Of a stretch of 64,000 nucleotides of DNA, positions 56,270-64,000 are shown one piece after another. Location: NCBI RefSeq assembly GCF_005233875.1, contig NZ_SZPZ01000001.1, positions 1,364,001 through 1,428,000 on the forward strand. The letters are read 5' to 3'. Positions within the stretch are counted from its first letter, which is position 1; the number at the start of each line of letters is the position of its first letter. Both the position numbers and the translations under genes were made by a program. Origin of the DNA: Kribbella jiaozuonensis (GTDB lineage Bacteria; Actinomycetota; Actinomycetes; Propionibacteriales; Kribbellaceae). The notes beneath the pieces are model-generated. The model was given only the letters and a program-made list of their open reading frames with translations, did not search any database and was not told where the DNA came from.

Positions 56270-57639
56270 TGAACCAAATGAATGCAACGCCGTCACGAAG
56301 GACGCTGCTGAAGGCCGGACTGGCCGCGCTCGCCGTACCGTCGCTTGCCGCATGCAACAACGGCGCCGCGGCGCGCGGTCCCGGCGAGGTCATCTACTGG
56401 CTGTGGGACTCCGCTCAGCTGCCGATGTACACCGAGTGCGCCAAGGTGTTCCACGAGCAGAACCCGCAGTACAGCGTCACGATCGAGCAGTACGGCTGGA
56501 ACGACTACTGGTCGAAGCTGGTGACCGGGTTCATCTCCGACACGGCGCCGGACGTGTTCACCGGGCACTCGTCGAAGTATCCGCTGTTCGCCGCCAAGGG
56601 GCAGGTGCTGCCGATCGACGAGTACGTTGCCAAGGACAACGTTGATTTGAGCATCTACCAGAAGAGTCTCGCCGATCGCTGGATCGGTGCCGACGGCAAG
56701 CGGTACGGACTGCCGAAGGATTGGGATACCGAGGTCTACTTCTACAACAGCGCGTTCACCGAGGCTGCCGGGATCAGCACCGAGCAGCTCAACTCGATGA
56801 CCTGGAACCCGCAGGACGGCGGGACCTTCGAGCAGATCGTCCGCCGGTTGACGGTGGACTCGAAGGGGCGTCGCGGCGACCAGCCCGGGTTCGACAAGGA
56901 GAACGTGAAGGTCTACGGGCTCGGGTACGCCGATGCCGGCGGTGGTGACGGGCAGACCAGCTGGAGTTGGTATACCGCGATCAACGGCTGGAAGTACTCC
57001 GAGGGCGAACCGTGGGGTACCAAGTTCTTCTACGGCGACCCGAAGTTCACCGAGACGATCGGGTGGTGGCGGGGCCTGATCACCAAGGGCCTGATGCCGA
57101 CGTACGCGCAGGCGAAATCCGGCGTGGACGTGACGACCTCCTTCGGCGCCGGGAAGTACGGGATGACGCCGAACGGCTCGTGGATGCTCGGGACGTACGG
57201 GCAGCTGAAGCAGGTGAAGACGAAGCTGGCGCGGTTGCCGATCGGTCCGATCGGGAAGCGGATGTCGATGATGAACGGTCTGGCGGACACGATCTGGGCC
57301 GGGACGAAGCGGCGTGACGCGTCGTGGGCCTGGGTGAAGTTCCTCGGTTCCCAGACCGCTCAGGACATCGTCGCGAAGGCAGGTGTGGTGTTCCCGGCGG
57401 TGGCGGCGAGTATGCCGGCGGCGAAGGCGGCGTTCGCCAAGAGCGGATGGGACGTCACGCCGTTCCTGGAGCCGGTCGAGGCGGGCGACGTGTTCCCGTA
57501 CCCGGCCAATCCGAATGCGGCCGACGTGACCGCGGTGATGACGCCGGCGATGGAGTCAGTGATGTCGTTCGAGGCCGAGCCGTCGTCGCTGGCGAAGGCG
57601 AACAACGACGTGAACAAGATCCTCGCCGTGAACAGCTGA
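56266..57639 (+). CDS. Sugar-binding lipoprotein of the ABC importer
   Basis: This 457-residue protein has a signal with twin Arg and lipobox (PSRRTLLKAGLAALAVPSLA then AC). The binding domain has EVIYWLWDSAQLPMYTECAK, SDTAPDVFTGHSSKYPLFAA, RYGLPKDWDTEVYFYNSAFT and YGMTPNGSWMLGTYGQLKQV. It should bring alpha-galactosides such as raffinose or melibiose to the permeases; that substrate is inferred from the GH36 gene. ATG 56266 overlaps the permease stop. Confidence 0.9.
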   Translation: MMNQMNATPSRRTLLKAGLAALAVPSLAACNNGAAARGPGEVIYWLWDSAQLPMYTECAKVFHEQNPQYSVTIEQYGWNDYWSKLVTGFISDTAPDVFTGHSSKYPLFAAKGQVLPIDEYVAKDNVDLSIYQKSLADRWIGADGKRYGLPKDWDTEVYFYNSAFTEAAGISTEQLNSMTWNPQDGGTFEQIVRRLTVDSKGRRGDQPGFDKENVKVYGLGYADAGGGDGQTSWSWYTAINGWKYSEGEPWGTKFFYGDPKFTETIGWWRGLITKGLMPTYAQAKSGVDVTTSFGAGKYGMTPNGSWMLGTYGQLKQVKTKLARLPIGPIGKRMSMMNGLADTIWAGTKRRDASWAWVKFLGSQTAQDIVAKAGVVFPAVAASMPAAKAAFAKSGWDVTPFLEPVEAGDVFPYPANPNAADVTAVMTPAMESVMSFEAEPSSLAKANNDVNKILAVNS

Positions 57640-57738
57640 GGGACCGCCTGGGGGTTCACCCTGGGCGGGCCTACGCCCGGGGGAGTACGCCGTACTGCGT
57701 CGGTAGGCGCAGGGTGCTCCTCCGGGGGTAGGTGAGGT

Positions 57739-57755
57739 GTCGCCGCTGAGGCGAC
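57739..57755. repeat. Hairpin GTCGCC-GGCGAC after the sugar operon
   Basis: GTCGCC-gctga-GGCGAC is a perfect 6+6 stem, 100 bp past the binding-protein stop and 67 bp before the DUF1707 gene. No T-tract follows. Weak terminator or operator. Confidence 0.35.
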
Positions 57756-57821
57756 GCGGAGACGGGGGCCGGAACGACAACCTTGGTGCCATCGGAGAAC
57801 CGACGAGCATCGAGGAGCATC

Positions 57822-58373
57822 ATGAGCGACGACAGGCCGGGCGGATCGATCCGCATCGGCGACAGTGAGCGTGAGGACGCGGTCAAGCGTCTGGGCGAGC
57901 ATTACGAAGCCGGCCGGCTGAGCGCCGAGGAGCACTCCGAGCGGGTCGAGCAGGCGCTGCGGGCACGCACCGAGGCTGACCTGGACGGGCTGTTCACCGA
58001 CCTGCCGGGTGCACACCAGGCTGCAAGCGAGGCCGCGAGTGAGAGCGGAGCCGGCGAAGGCTGGGCCGGCCCGTGGGGCTGGCGCAAGCCGCCGTGGACG
58101 GCACCGCAGAACGCCGCAGGTGCCGGCAGACCGGCCGCGGGCGGATCAGGTGGCGGGGCTGATGGGCCGTTCGGGGGTTCGCGGCCTGAGTGGGCTCGGC
58201 GTGGGTTCCTTGGGCGGATTCCACTGCCGTTGCTGATTGTGCTGGGTGTGGTTGGCGCGCTGGCGTCGTTCGGGTGTGTGGTGTTCGGCGGGCATCCGCC
58301 GTTCCTGCCGATCGTGTTGATCGTGGCGGCTGTGATCGTCGTCCGGAAGCGTCGGATGGAGCGCCGGGCATGA
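57822..58373 (+). CDS. DUF1707 membrane protein
   Basis: This is a 183-residue protein. Residues 8-62 form DUF1707 (IRIGDSEREDAVKRLGEHYE, AGRLSAEEHSERVEQALRAR). A Gly/Ala/Pro/Trp-rich linker follows, then two helices (LPLLIVLGVVGALASFGCVV, FLPIVLIVAAVIVV) and a basic end. GAGGAG precedes the ATG. The stop overlaps the next start (ATGA). First of a three-gene operon ending in a multicopper oxidase. Confidence 0.83.
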   Translation: MSDDRPGGSIRIGDSEREDAVKRLGEHYEAGRLSAEEHSERVEQALRARTEADLDGLFTDLPGAHQAASEAASESGAGEGWAGPWGWRKPPWTAPQNAAGAGRPAAGGSGGGADGPFGGSRPEWARRGFLGRIPLPLLIVLGVVGALASFGCVVFGGHPPFLPIVLIVAAVIVVRKRRMERRA

Positions 58374-58783
58374 GGAAGGTATACCGGACGCTCGGTCTGT
58401 TGATCGCGATCGCGGTCGTGCTGCAGATCGCCTCGATCGCGCTCGCCGGGTTCACGATCGCGAAGGACGCCGACGACGGGACCGCGATCGGGGCGGACTA
58501 CACCAACTTCGGGGAGAGCTACCACAGCATCGCCGGTACGGTGATCGGTCTGCTCGCACTGGTGTTCCTGATCGTCTCGTTCCTGACCGACGTGCCGCGT
58601 GGCCGGGTGCTTGCCGGGATCGTGGTCGGCCTGGTGGTCCTGCAGTTCCTGCTCGCGGTGGTGTCCTTCGGGGTCCCGGCGCTGGGCGTGCTGCACGGGA
58701 TCAACGGGCTCGCGATCGCGGCTGTGGCAAGCATGGGGGCGCGGCGGGCCGCCGTACCCAACCAGCCCGTGACCAGTGGCTGA
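58370..58783 (+). CDS. Four-helix membrane protein
   Basis: This is a 137-residue protein with helices at about 7-29 (TLGLLIAIAVVLQIASIALA), 50-70 (SIAGTVIGLLALVFLIVSFL), 76-98 (VLAGIVVGLVVLQFLLAVVS) and 103-122 (LGVLHGINGLAIAAVASMGA). A His in GESYHSIAG and one in VLHGINGL, each at the start of a helix, recall small heme- or quinone-binding membrane proteins, but this is speculative. It is coupled to both neighbours by overlaps. Confidence 0.75.
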   Translation: MRKVYRTLGLLIAIAVVLQIASIALAGFTIAKDADDGTAIGADYTNFGESYHSIAGTVIGLLALVFLIVSFLTDVPRGRVLAGIVVGLVVLQFLLAVVSFGVPALGVLHGINGLAIAAVASMGARRAAVPNQPVTSG

Positions 58784-60230
58784 GGTCAAGAAGCGGCGAT
58801 GGGGCCGGCTGGTCGCACTCGGGATCACCCTGGCGGTACTCGTACCGCTGGGGTATCTCTGGGCGACCAGCCTGGTCCCGGGCTCGTACAACCCGGCAGA
58901 GATGGGGTACGCCGACTACGGCGGCGGACCGTCGATGCCGATGGAGCACATGCAGCACAGCGGGACGAGCGTCGCGGATCTGACCGGACCGAAGACTGGT
59001 ATACCAAATGTGAACGTGACGCTGACCGCGCGGAAGCAGAAGTTCCAGCTGGCGTCCGGGGAGACGGTCGACGGGTTCACCGTGAACGGGACGTCGCCGG
59101 GTCCGCTGATCCGCGCGCGGGTGGGTGATCTGATCCAGGTGACGTTCGTGAACGAGTCGGTCCCCGACGGCGCCACGTTGCACTGGCACGGGATCGACGT
59201 ACCGAATGCCGAGGACGGGGTCGCCGGGGTGACGCAGGACGCCGTACCGGTGGGCGGGAAGCATATGTACCGGTTCAAGGCGACGGCGGCCGGGACGTAC
59301 TGGTACCACTCGCATCAGGTGTCGGCGGACGAGGTGAAGGGCGGCCTGTTCGGGCCGATCGTGATCGCGCCGGCATCACCTGGTGAGGTCGTCGCGACGA
59401 TCCACACGTACGACGGCAAGCGGACCATCAACGGCCGGACCGGGACGGGGCGCGTTGATCTTCCGGCGGGTACGACGGCGCGGGTGCGGGTCATCAACAC
59501 CGACAACGCGATCCTGCGGGTGGGTCTGGTTGGTATGCCATTCAAGGTGGTCGCAGTTGACGGCCGCGACATACACGGACCGACGCCAACCACGGCTGCG
59601 TATCCGTTGGCCGCCGGCGGGCGCGTCGACCTGGAGGCAGGCGTGCCGGCCGGTGGGATGCGATTGGACGCGGGTACGTCGTCAACGTCGCTGGCGATCG
59701 GACCCGCGGACCCGCCGAAGGCCGAGCTGCCGGCCGACAACGTCGACCTGCTGACCTACGGGACGCCAGCACCGCTCGGCTTCGACCCAGCGAAGGCGAA
59801 CCGCAACTTCGAGTACCGGATCGGCCGGAGCGCGGGCTTTCTGGATGGCATACCAGGGCTGTGGTGGACGATCAACGGGCACAAGTTCCCCGACGTACCG
59901 ATGTTCATGGTCGCCGAGGGGGACATCGTCAAGATGAAGATCTCCAACACCAGCAGCCAGGCGCATCCCATGCACCTTCACGGCCACCACGTCGTCGTCC
60001 TGTCCCGCAACGGCGTCGCCGCGACCGGCTCACCCTGGTGGACCGACACCCTCGAGGTCGGCAACAAGGAGACCTACGAGATCGCCTTCGTCGCCGACAA
60101 CCCCGGCCTCTGGATGGACCACTGCCACAACCTCCCGCACGCCTCCCAGGGCCTGGTCACCCACCTCATGTACGAAGGCATCACCACCCCGTACCAGGTA
60201 GGCGGCCACTCCCACAACGAACCCGAGTGA
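58776..60230 (+). CDS. Membrane-anchored multicopper oxidase
   Basis: This 484-residue protein has an N-terminal helix (LVALGITLAVLVPLGYLWAT). The copper sites are ATLHWHGIDVP, YWYHSHQVSADEVKGG, QAHPMHLHGHHVVVL and MDHCHNLPHASQGLVTHLMY (type 1 Cys-His with Leu/Met axial). A Met/His-rich stretch (MPMEHMQH) follows the anchor. Extracellular oxidase of copper(I) or phenolics. It overlaps the four-helix gene by 8 bp. Several GGTATACC-like words lie in the gene. Confidence 0.92.
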   Translation: MAEVKKRRWGRLVALGITLAVLVPLGYLWATSLVPGSYNPAEMGYADYGGGPSMPMEHMQHSGTSVADLTGPKTGIPNVNVTLTARKQKFQLASGETVDGFTVNGTSPGPLIRARVGDLIQVTFVNESVPDGATLHWHGIDVPNAEDGVAGVTQDAVPVGGKHMYRFKATAAGTYWYHSHQVSADEVKGGLFGPIVIAPASPGEVVATIHTYDGKRTINGRTGTGRVDLPAGTTARVRVINTDNAILRVGLVGMPFKVVAVDGRDIHGPTPTTAAYPLAAGGRVDLEAGVPAGGMRLDAGTSSTSLAIGPADPPKAELPADNVDLLTYGTPAPLGFDPAKANRNFEYRIGRSAGFLDGIPGLWWTINGHKFPDVPMFMVAEGDIVKMKISNTSSQAHPMHLHGHHVVVLSRNGVAATGSPWWTDTLEVGNKETYEIAFVADNPGLWMDHCHNLPHASQGLVTHLMYEGITTPYQVGGHSHNEPE

Positions 60231-60231
60231 G

Positions 60232-60405
60232 TCAGGACGCGAGCTGCGCGAGACGCGAGCACGCGGCGTCGAGCGCGGCTTGCTGGGAAGCGTAGGAGCC
60301 GTACCACAAGGGGTTGTCCGGCTGGGGGTCCAGTTGGTCGTCTACGTCGGCGTACCACTCTTGTGAGGTTCTGAAGACCCGTGCGTGTAGATGGTTTTCG
60401 TTCAC
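60232..60405 (-). CDS. Small hypothetical protein
   Basis: This is a 57-residue soluble protein (VNENHLHARVFRTSQEWYAD, then DNPLWYGSYASQQAALDAAC). Its amino acid make-up is that of a real protein, and AGGAG lies 9 nt before GTG 60405; in-frame GTGs at 60411 and 60414 are closer. Its stop is 2 bp from the convergent oxidase stop. No family recognised. Confidence 0.55.
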   Translation of the reverse strand: MNENHLHARVFRTSQEWYADVDDQLDPQPDNPLWYGSYASQQAALDAACSRLAQLAS

Positions 60406-60489
60406 CGCCACCACTCCTGGAGTGAGAACCGTGTACCTCTCCAGGATGTGGTGTGGGTCCGGCGGAAACGAACAACGACACGCGGGTTT

Positions 60490-61590
60490 TCAGGTCACGA
60501 GGACGGTGATGCGCTGGGCGGTGTTGTTGCTGAAGCCGCCCCGGTTCCAGTCGGCTTCGATTGGTTGCTCTCGGCCACTTGCGTCGTAGGCGCGGACCGT
60601 GAGCACGTGCTCGCCGGGGGTGGCCTCCCAGTCGTAGGCGAAAGCCCGCCAGGCGAGTTCGTCGTTGCCCAGGGCATCCAACGTGGCCTCGTGCCAGTTC
60701 ACGCCGGCGTCGGTGCTGACCTCGACGCGTTCGATCGGCGCCCAGCCGGACCAGGCCCGCCCGAACAGCGGAACGGTGCCTGCGGCAACGAAGCGGTGGC
60801 GGCTCATGAAGTCCGGGAACCCCGGCGGTACGAGCAGCGCCCGCGGCTCGATCCGGGTCACCGGACGGCCCGGATCGTCGGGGCGCTGACGGATCACGTA
60901 GGCGACCGCGTTCTGGAACCCGTCGAACTCGTGGTCGATCAGCTCGATCGACCGCAGCCACTTCACACTCGCCATCCCGTACCACCCCGGCACGACGAGA
61001 CGCAGCGGGTACCCGTGCTGCGGCGGCAGCGGCCCGCCGTTCATCTCCCACGCGACGATCGCACCCGAGTCGATCGCCTCCGTGAGCGACAGCCCGCGCT
61101 GATAGTCCTGTACGACGCCACGCTCGACCCCGCGATCCGCGCCGGTGAACACCACGTCCACGGCATCCTCGCGAATCCCGGCCAATCGCAGCAGATCGGA
61201 CAGCAGCACGCCGGTCCACTCCGCCGTACCGACCGCTTCCGACAGCCACGGCTGGCTGATCGGCCGCGGCTGCAGCGTGGCGCGACCGTTGCCCGCGCAC
61301 TCCAGTGTGACCCGGATCGTACGGCGTCCCATCGCGCGCAACTCGGTCAGCCCGAACGACAACGGTTGCTCGACGCACCCGTTCAGCTCGAGCCGCCAAT
61401 CGCCCGCGTTCGTTGCCGGTATGTCGTAATGCACCAGCACGTAGTGCAGCCCCGGCGGCGTCACGTCGTACCGCAGGCTCTCCAACGGCATGCCGTGGTT
61501 CCGCGCAGCCAGCTGCAACTCGTCGGCGGTGATCCCCTCACCCGTATCCGCCAACCGGCCCCGGACACTGAATTCCTCGATCGACACCAC
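60490..61590 (-). CDS. Sulfite-oxidase-family molybdopterin enzyme
   Basis: This is a 366-residue oxidoreductase. The Mo-binding Cys lies in IRVTLECAGNGRATLQPRPI. Other landmarks are AVGTAEWTGVLLSDLLRLAG, GGPLPPQHGYPLRLVVPGWY with GMASVKWLRSIEL, and the C-terminal dimer domain with VEVSTDAGVNWHEATL and WNRGGFSNNTAQRI. No signal peptide and no heme domain, so it is a cytosolic enzyme with an unknown electron partner. GTG 61590 is the likely start; a TTG at 61611 is also open. Confidence 0.9.
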   Translation of the reverse strand: MVSIEEFSVRGRLADTGEGITADELQLAARNHGMPLESLRYDVTPPGLHYVLVHYDIPATNAGDWRLELNGCVEQPLSFGLTELRAMGRRTIRVTLECAGNGRATLQPRPISQPWLSEAVGTAEWTGVLLSDLLRLAGIREDAVDVVFTGADRGVERGVVQDYQRGLSLTEAIDSGAIVAWEMNGGPLPPQHGYPLRLVVPGWYGMASVKWLRSIELIDHEFDGFQNAVAYVIRQRPDDPGRPVTRIEPRALLVPPGFPDFMSRHRFVAAGTVPLFGRAWSGWAPIERVEVSTDAGVNWHEATLDALGNDELAWRAFAYDWEATPGEHVLTVRAYDASGREQPIEADWNRGGFSNNTAQRITVLVT

Positions 61591-61631
61591 AAATCCCACC
61601 CCCTGGCCCAACCCTAGAGGGTTGGGGCCTC

Positions 61632-62240
61632 CTACAACCAGCCGTTGTCGACCGCGATGCGGGCGGCTTCGGCGCGGGTGCGGGCACCGGTCTTACCGAT
61701 TGCGGCGGAGAGGTGGTTGCGCACCGTCCCCTCGGACAGGTGCAGTTCCTTGGCGATATCGGCGACTGTCCCGCCCTCGCGAGCGGCCCGCAGCACGTCG
61801 GCCTCGCGCCCGGTGAGCGGGCTCGTGCCGGCGACGAGGGTCTCCGCAGCGAGTGACGGATCGACGACGCGCAGCCCCTGGTGCACCCGCCGTACGGCGT
61901 CCGCCAGCTGCGTCGCGGGCGTGTCCTTGACGACGAACCCGGCCGCGCCGGCCTCCATCGCGCGGCGCAGGTACCCGGGCCGGCCGAACGTGGTCACCAT
62001 CAGCACCCGCACCCCGGGTACGGCGGTCCGCAGCGCGGCGGCCGCCTCGATCCCGTCCAGCCCCGGCATCTCCACGTCGAGCAGCGCGACATCGGGCTGG
62101 GAGTTCTTCGCGGCATCGATCACCTCGTCACCGCGACCGACCTCGGCCACCACCTCCAGGTCGGGCTCGAGGTCGAGCAGCGCGGCCAGGGCCCCACGCA
62201 CCAGCGCCTGGTCATCGGCGATCAGCAGTCGGATACTCAC
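61632..62240 (-). CDS. NarL/LuxR-type response regulator
   Basis: This 202-residue protein has a receiver domain (IRLLIADDQALVRGALAALL acidic pair, VALLDVEMPGLDGIEAAAAL phospho-Asp, VVKDTPATQ Lys) and a C-terminal LuxR HTH (LTGREADVLRAAREGGTVAD, KELHLSEGTVRNHLSAAIGK). GTG start. It is 10 bp downstream of its kinase gene. DesR-like. Confidence 0.93.
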   Translation of the reverse strand: MSIRLLIADDQALVRGALAALLDLEPDLEVVAEVGRGDEVIDAAKNSQPDVALLDVEMPGLDGIEAAAALRTAVPGVRVLMVTTFGRPGYLRRAMEAGAAGFVVKDTPATQLADAVRRVHQGLRVVDPSLAAETLVAGTSPLTGREADVLRAAREGGTVADIAKELHLSEGTVRNHLSAAIGKTGARTRAEAARIAVDNGWL

Positions 62241-62250
62241 AGGTCCATCC

Positions 62251-63396
62251 TCACAGGCCGACGCGAACTGCGAGCCGGAACCCACCGCCGGGCGCCTGAC
62301 CGACCTGCACACTCGCACCGGCCTGGTCCGCACGCTCCCGCAGCCCGACCAGCCCGTGCCCCGACGCGCCACCACCCGGCGTCGGTCCCTTCCCGTCATC
62401 CAGTACTTCGATCTGCGTCGCCGTGATCCGGATCGTGCACCGCTTCGCGCCGGAGTGGCGTACGACGTTCGTCACGCCCTCCCGTACCACCCACGCGAAC
62501 AGCTCCCGGTTCTCCTCCGGTACTTCGTCCATCGTGGTCGGCAGGTCGGCCTTGATCTCGGCGGCCTGCAACGCGGCCCGCGCCGAGACCAGCTCACCGG
62601 CCAGGCTCAGCTCGCGGTACCCGGCGACCGCGGCCCGTACGTCGGCCAGCGCCGCCCGCGCCAGGCTCTCGACGTCCGCGACCTCGGCGGCCGCCCGGGT
62701 CGGGTTCGCCTCGATCAGCTTGCCGGCCAGCTCCGCCTTCACCGTGATGACGGTGAGCGAGTGCCCGAGGATGTCGTGCAGGTCGCGGGCGAAGCGGTTC
62801 CGCTCCTCCTGCACAGCCAGCTCGGCCATGTCCTTGCGGGCGGCGTTCAGCTCGATGCTGCGCTGGATCGCCCGCCGCAGTCCGAACACCGCCAGCGCGC
62901 CGAGGAAGATCGCGAAGCCGTAGCTGCCGTCGTCGGTCCACCCGGGCACCACCCGCAGCGAGACCTCGGTGCCGGCGAGCAGGACCGCGACGAACGCGAC
63001 GGCCGCCCGGAGATCCAGCAGCATCATCGCGACGGAGGCGATGTAGACGAGGCCCGTGAGCGCGGTCTGGCCGGCCGTCGGGATCATCAGCAGGCAGAGC
63101 GTGAGCATCAGGCCCAGGTACGCGACCTGCTGCCAGACCCTCAGCAGGTGCTTGCGGGCCATCCGGCGCAGGATCCCGAAGAACCCCAGGTAGCTGGCCG
63201 CGAACAGGATCACCGTCAGGAACCCGAGGACCTGGGTGACCCCGTCCTTGCGCTCCGCGATCTTCTGCAGCGGCTGCGCCAGGTAGAACAGCCAGACCCC
63301 CGCGGCCAGCCAGCCCCAACGGCCCGGTCCGGCGCCGACGCGGTCGGCCATCCCGTCCAGGACGCTGGGTCTGCGGTTGGTCGTCACGGTGGTCAC
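62251..63396 (-). CDS. DesK-like sensor histidine kinase
   Basis: This is a 381-residue kinase with about five or six membrane helices (VLGFLTVILFAASYLGFFGI, VAYLGLMLTLCLLMIPTAGQ). The HisKA_3 motif RNRFARDLHDILGHSLTVIT carries the phospho-His. The ATPase N box (VVREGVTNVVRHSGA) and G box (GHGLVGLRERADQAGA) are intact. GTG 63396 lies 8 bp after the ABC permease stop. The signal is unknown; with an ABC-2 exporter it may sense membrane stress. Confidence 0.92.
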   Translation of the reverse strand: MTTVTTNRRPSVLDGMADRVGAGPGRWGWLAAGVWLFYLAQPLQKIAERKDGVTQVLGFLTVILFAASYLGFFGILRRMARKHLLRVWQQVAYLGLMLTLCLLMIPTAGQTALTGLVYIASVAMMLLDLRAAVAFVAVLLAGTEVSLRVVPGWTDDGSYGFAIFLGALAVFGLRRAIQRSIELNAARKDMAELAVQEERNRFARDLHDILGHSLTVITVKAELAGKLIEANPTRAAAEVADVESLARAALADVRAAVAGYRELSLAGELVSARAALQAAEIKADLPTTMDEVPEENRELFAWVVREGVTNVVRHSGAKRCTIRITATQIEVLDDGKGPTPGGGASGHGLVGLRERADQAGASVQVGQAPGGGFRLAVRVGL

Positions 63397-63404
63397 GGTA
63401 CCGG

Positions 63405-64000
63405 TCAGGCGCGGGCGGTGTCGGCGCGGAATCGGCGCAGCCCGATGAATCCGAGTACGACGGTCCAGGCGAGCACCACGAGCAGCGCCTGGGTGTCCAC
63501 CCCGCCCTGCGTCAGGGCGCTGCGGGAGGTCAGTCCGGTCCAGTACGCCGGGGTCAGCTGCGCGATGTGCTTCATGATCGACGGCATCTGGTCGACCGGC
63601 AGCCACAGGCCGCCGAAGGCCGCGATCAGCATCGTGCTCAGACCGGTGATCGGCTGCACGCTGTCCGGCTTGGCGACGTACCCGATGACCAGGCCCAGGG
63701 CGGCGAACGGCAGGGCGCCCAGCCAGGACACCATCGCGACCATCGCCCACTGGCCGGCGTCCAGATGCACGTGGCCGACGGCCATGCCGAAGACGAACAC
63801 GACGAGCAGCGGCGGGATCGCCAGCAGCAGCGACAGGATCACCTTGTTGACGACGTACGCCTGCGGCTTCAGCGGGGTGAGCCGCAGCGTGCGGTTCCAG
63901 CCGCCGTCGCGCTCGGCCGCGATCACGCCGCCGCTGCTCATCGCGGCGGACATCGAGCCGAACATCGCCATACTCACCATCACGTACGCGATCGCGGAGA
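63405..64000 (-). CDS. ABC-2 type transporter permease, partial
   Basis: The gene runs off the right edge; its C-terminal 198 residues are seen. They contain GGVIAAERDGGWNRTLRLTP (the ABC-2 permease coupling region) and five helices, with the last part GLSTMLIAAFGGLWLPVDQM and VVLAWTVVLGFIGLRRFR. An ATPase gene should lie beyond the window. It is co-transcribed with the two-component genes. Confidence 0.88.
   Translation of the reverse strand, partial: SAIAYVMVSMAMFGSMSAAMSSGGVIAAERDGGWNRTLRLTPLKPQAYVVNKVILSLLLAIPPLLVVFVFGMAVGHVHLDAGQWAMVAMVSWLGALPFAALGLVIGYVAKPDSVQPITGLSTMLIAAFGGLWLPVDQMPSIMKHIAQLTPAYWTGLTSRSALTQGGVDTQALLVVLAWTVVLGFIGLRRFRADTARA

Overview
The window is high-GC actinobacterial chromosome. 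Codon use (third-position G/C, frequent GTA before C), F420-type enzymes, Zur- and MtrA-like sites and the prfB / ftsE-ftsX / smpB-ssrA core genes point to an actinomycete. My best inference is Kribbella or a close relative (Propionibacteriales). I saw no integrase, transposase, tRNA gene or CRISPR array. The only structural RNA is a complete tmRNA.

Layout. 0-8.7 kb: end of a TadE/G-like secreted protein, an NmrA/TetR divergent pair with a clear operator, prfB, a Cys-cluster pentapeptide protein, and a secreted family 8 polysaccharide lyase with its GntR-type regulator. 8.7-16.9 kb: regulator-target pairs (XRE/MFS, LysR/EamA, TetR/SRPBCC), a YraQ-type permease with a TIGR03943 partner behind a Zur-like box, a serpin and a PhzF protein. 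17.0-20.3 kb: a reductive pyrimidine catabolism operon (ureidopropionase, dihydropyrimidinase, F420-type oxidoreductase). 20.3-23.7 kb: HxlR/VOC/YciI genes, a blasticidin-S-deaminase-like protein, a cold shock protein and an orphan sugar-binding lipoprotein.

23.8-30.8 kb is the accessory heart of the window. It holds a 957-residue KAP-type P-loop NTPase with two membrane helices inserted in the NTPase domain. It is followed by a duplicated block of PfkB kinase plus a small single-pass membrane protein. Three paralogues of the membrane protein are present. One is followed by an overlapping 54-residue partner gene, one is fused to the partner, and one is alone. One PfkB copy is a pseudogene. 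A perfect 10-bp repeat in five copies sits between the pseudogene and the first membrane-protein gene. I recognise no described function for this small-protein module.

30.9-35.8 kb returns to the core: ftsE, ftsX, an M23 envelope hydrolase behind MtrA-like 9-bp direct repeats, smpB, a DUF1707 membrane protein, and ssrA with its terminator. 35.9-43.1 kb: SnoaL proteins, hydrolases and their regulators, and an FHA membrane protein with a repetitive linker. 43.5-49.8 kb: a secreted M4 metalloprotease, a zinc-ribbon/membrane-protein pair of unknown function, an SGNH hydrolase, and an ArsR/SRPBCC pair. 50.4-64 kb: two tandem nucleotidyltransferases, an alpha-galactosidase plus ABC sugar importer operon, a DUF1707/4-TM/multicopper oxidase operon, a sulfite-oxidase-like enzyme, and a two-component system with an ABC-2 permease.

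The most surprising sequence-level signal is an AT-rich palindromic word, TGGTATACCA. It occurs five times between 49.2 and 59.0 kb, always inside genes and in different reading frames. Four copies share the 13-mer CTGGTATACCAAA. I saw none of the exact word in the first 49 kb.
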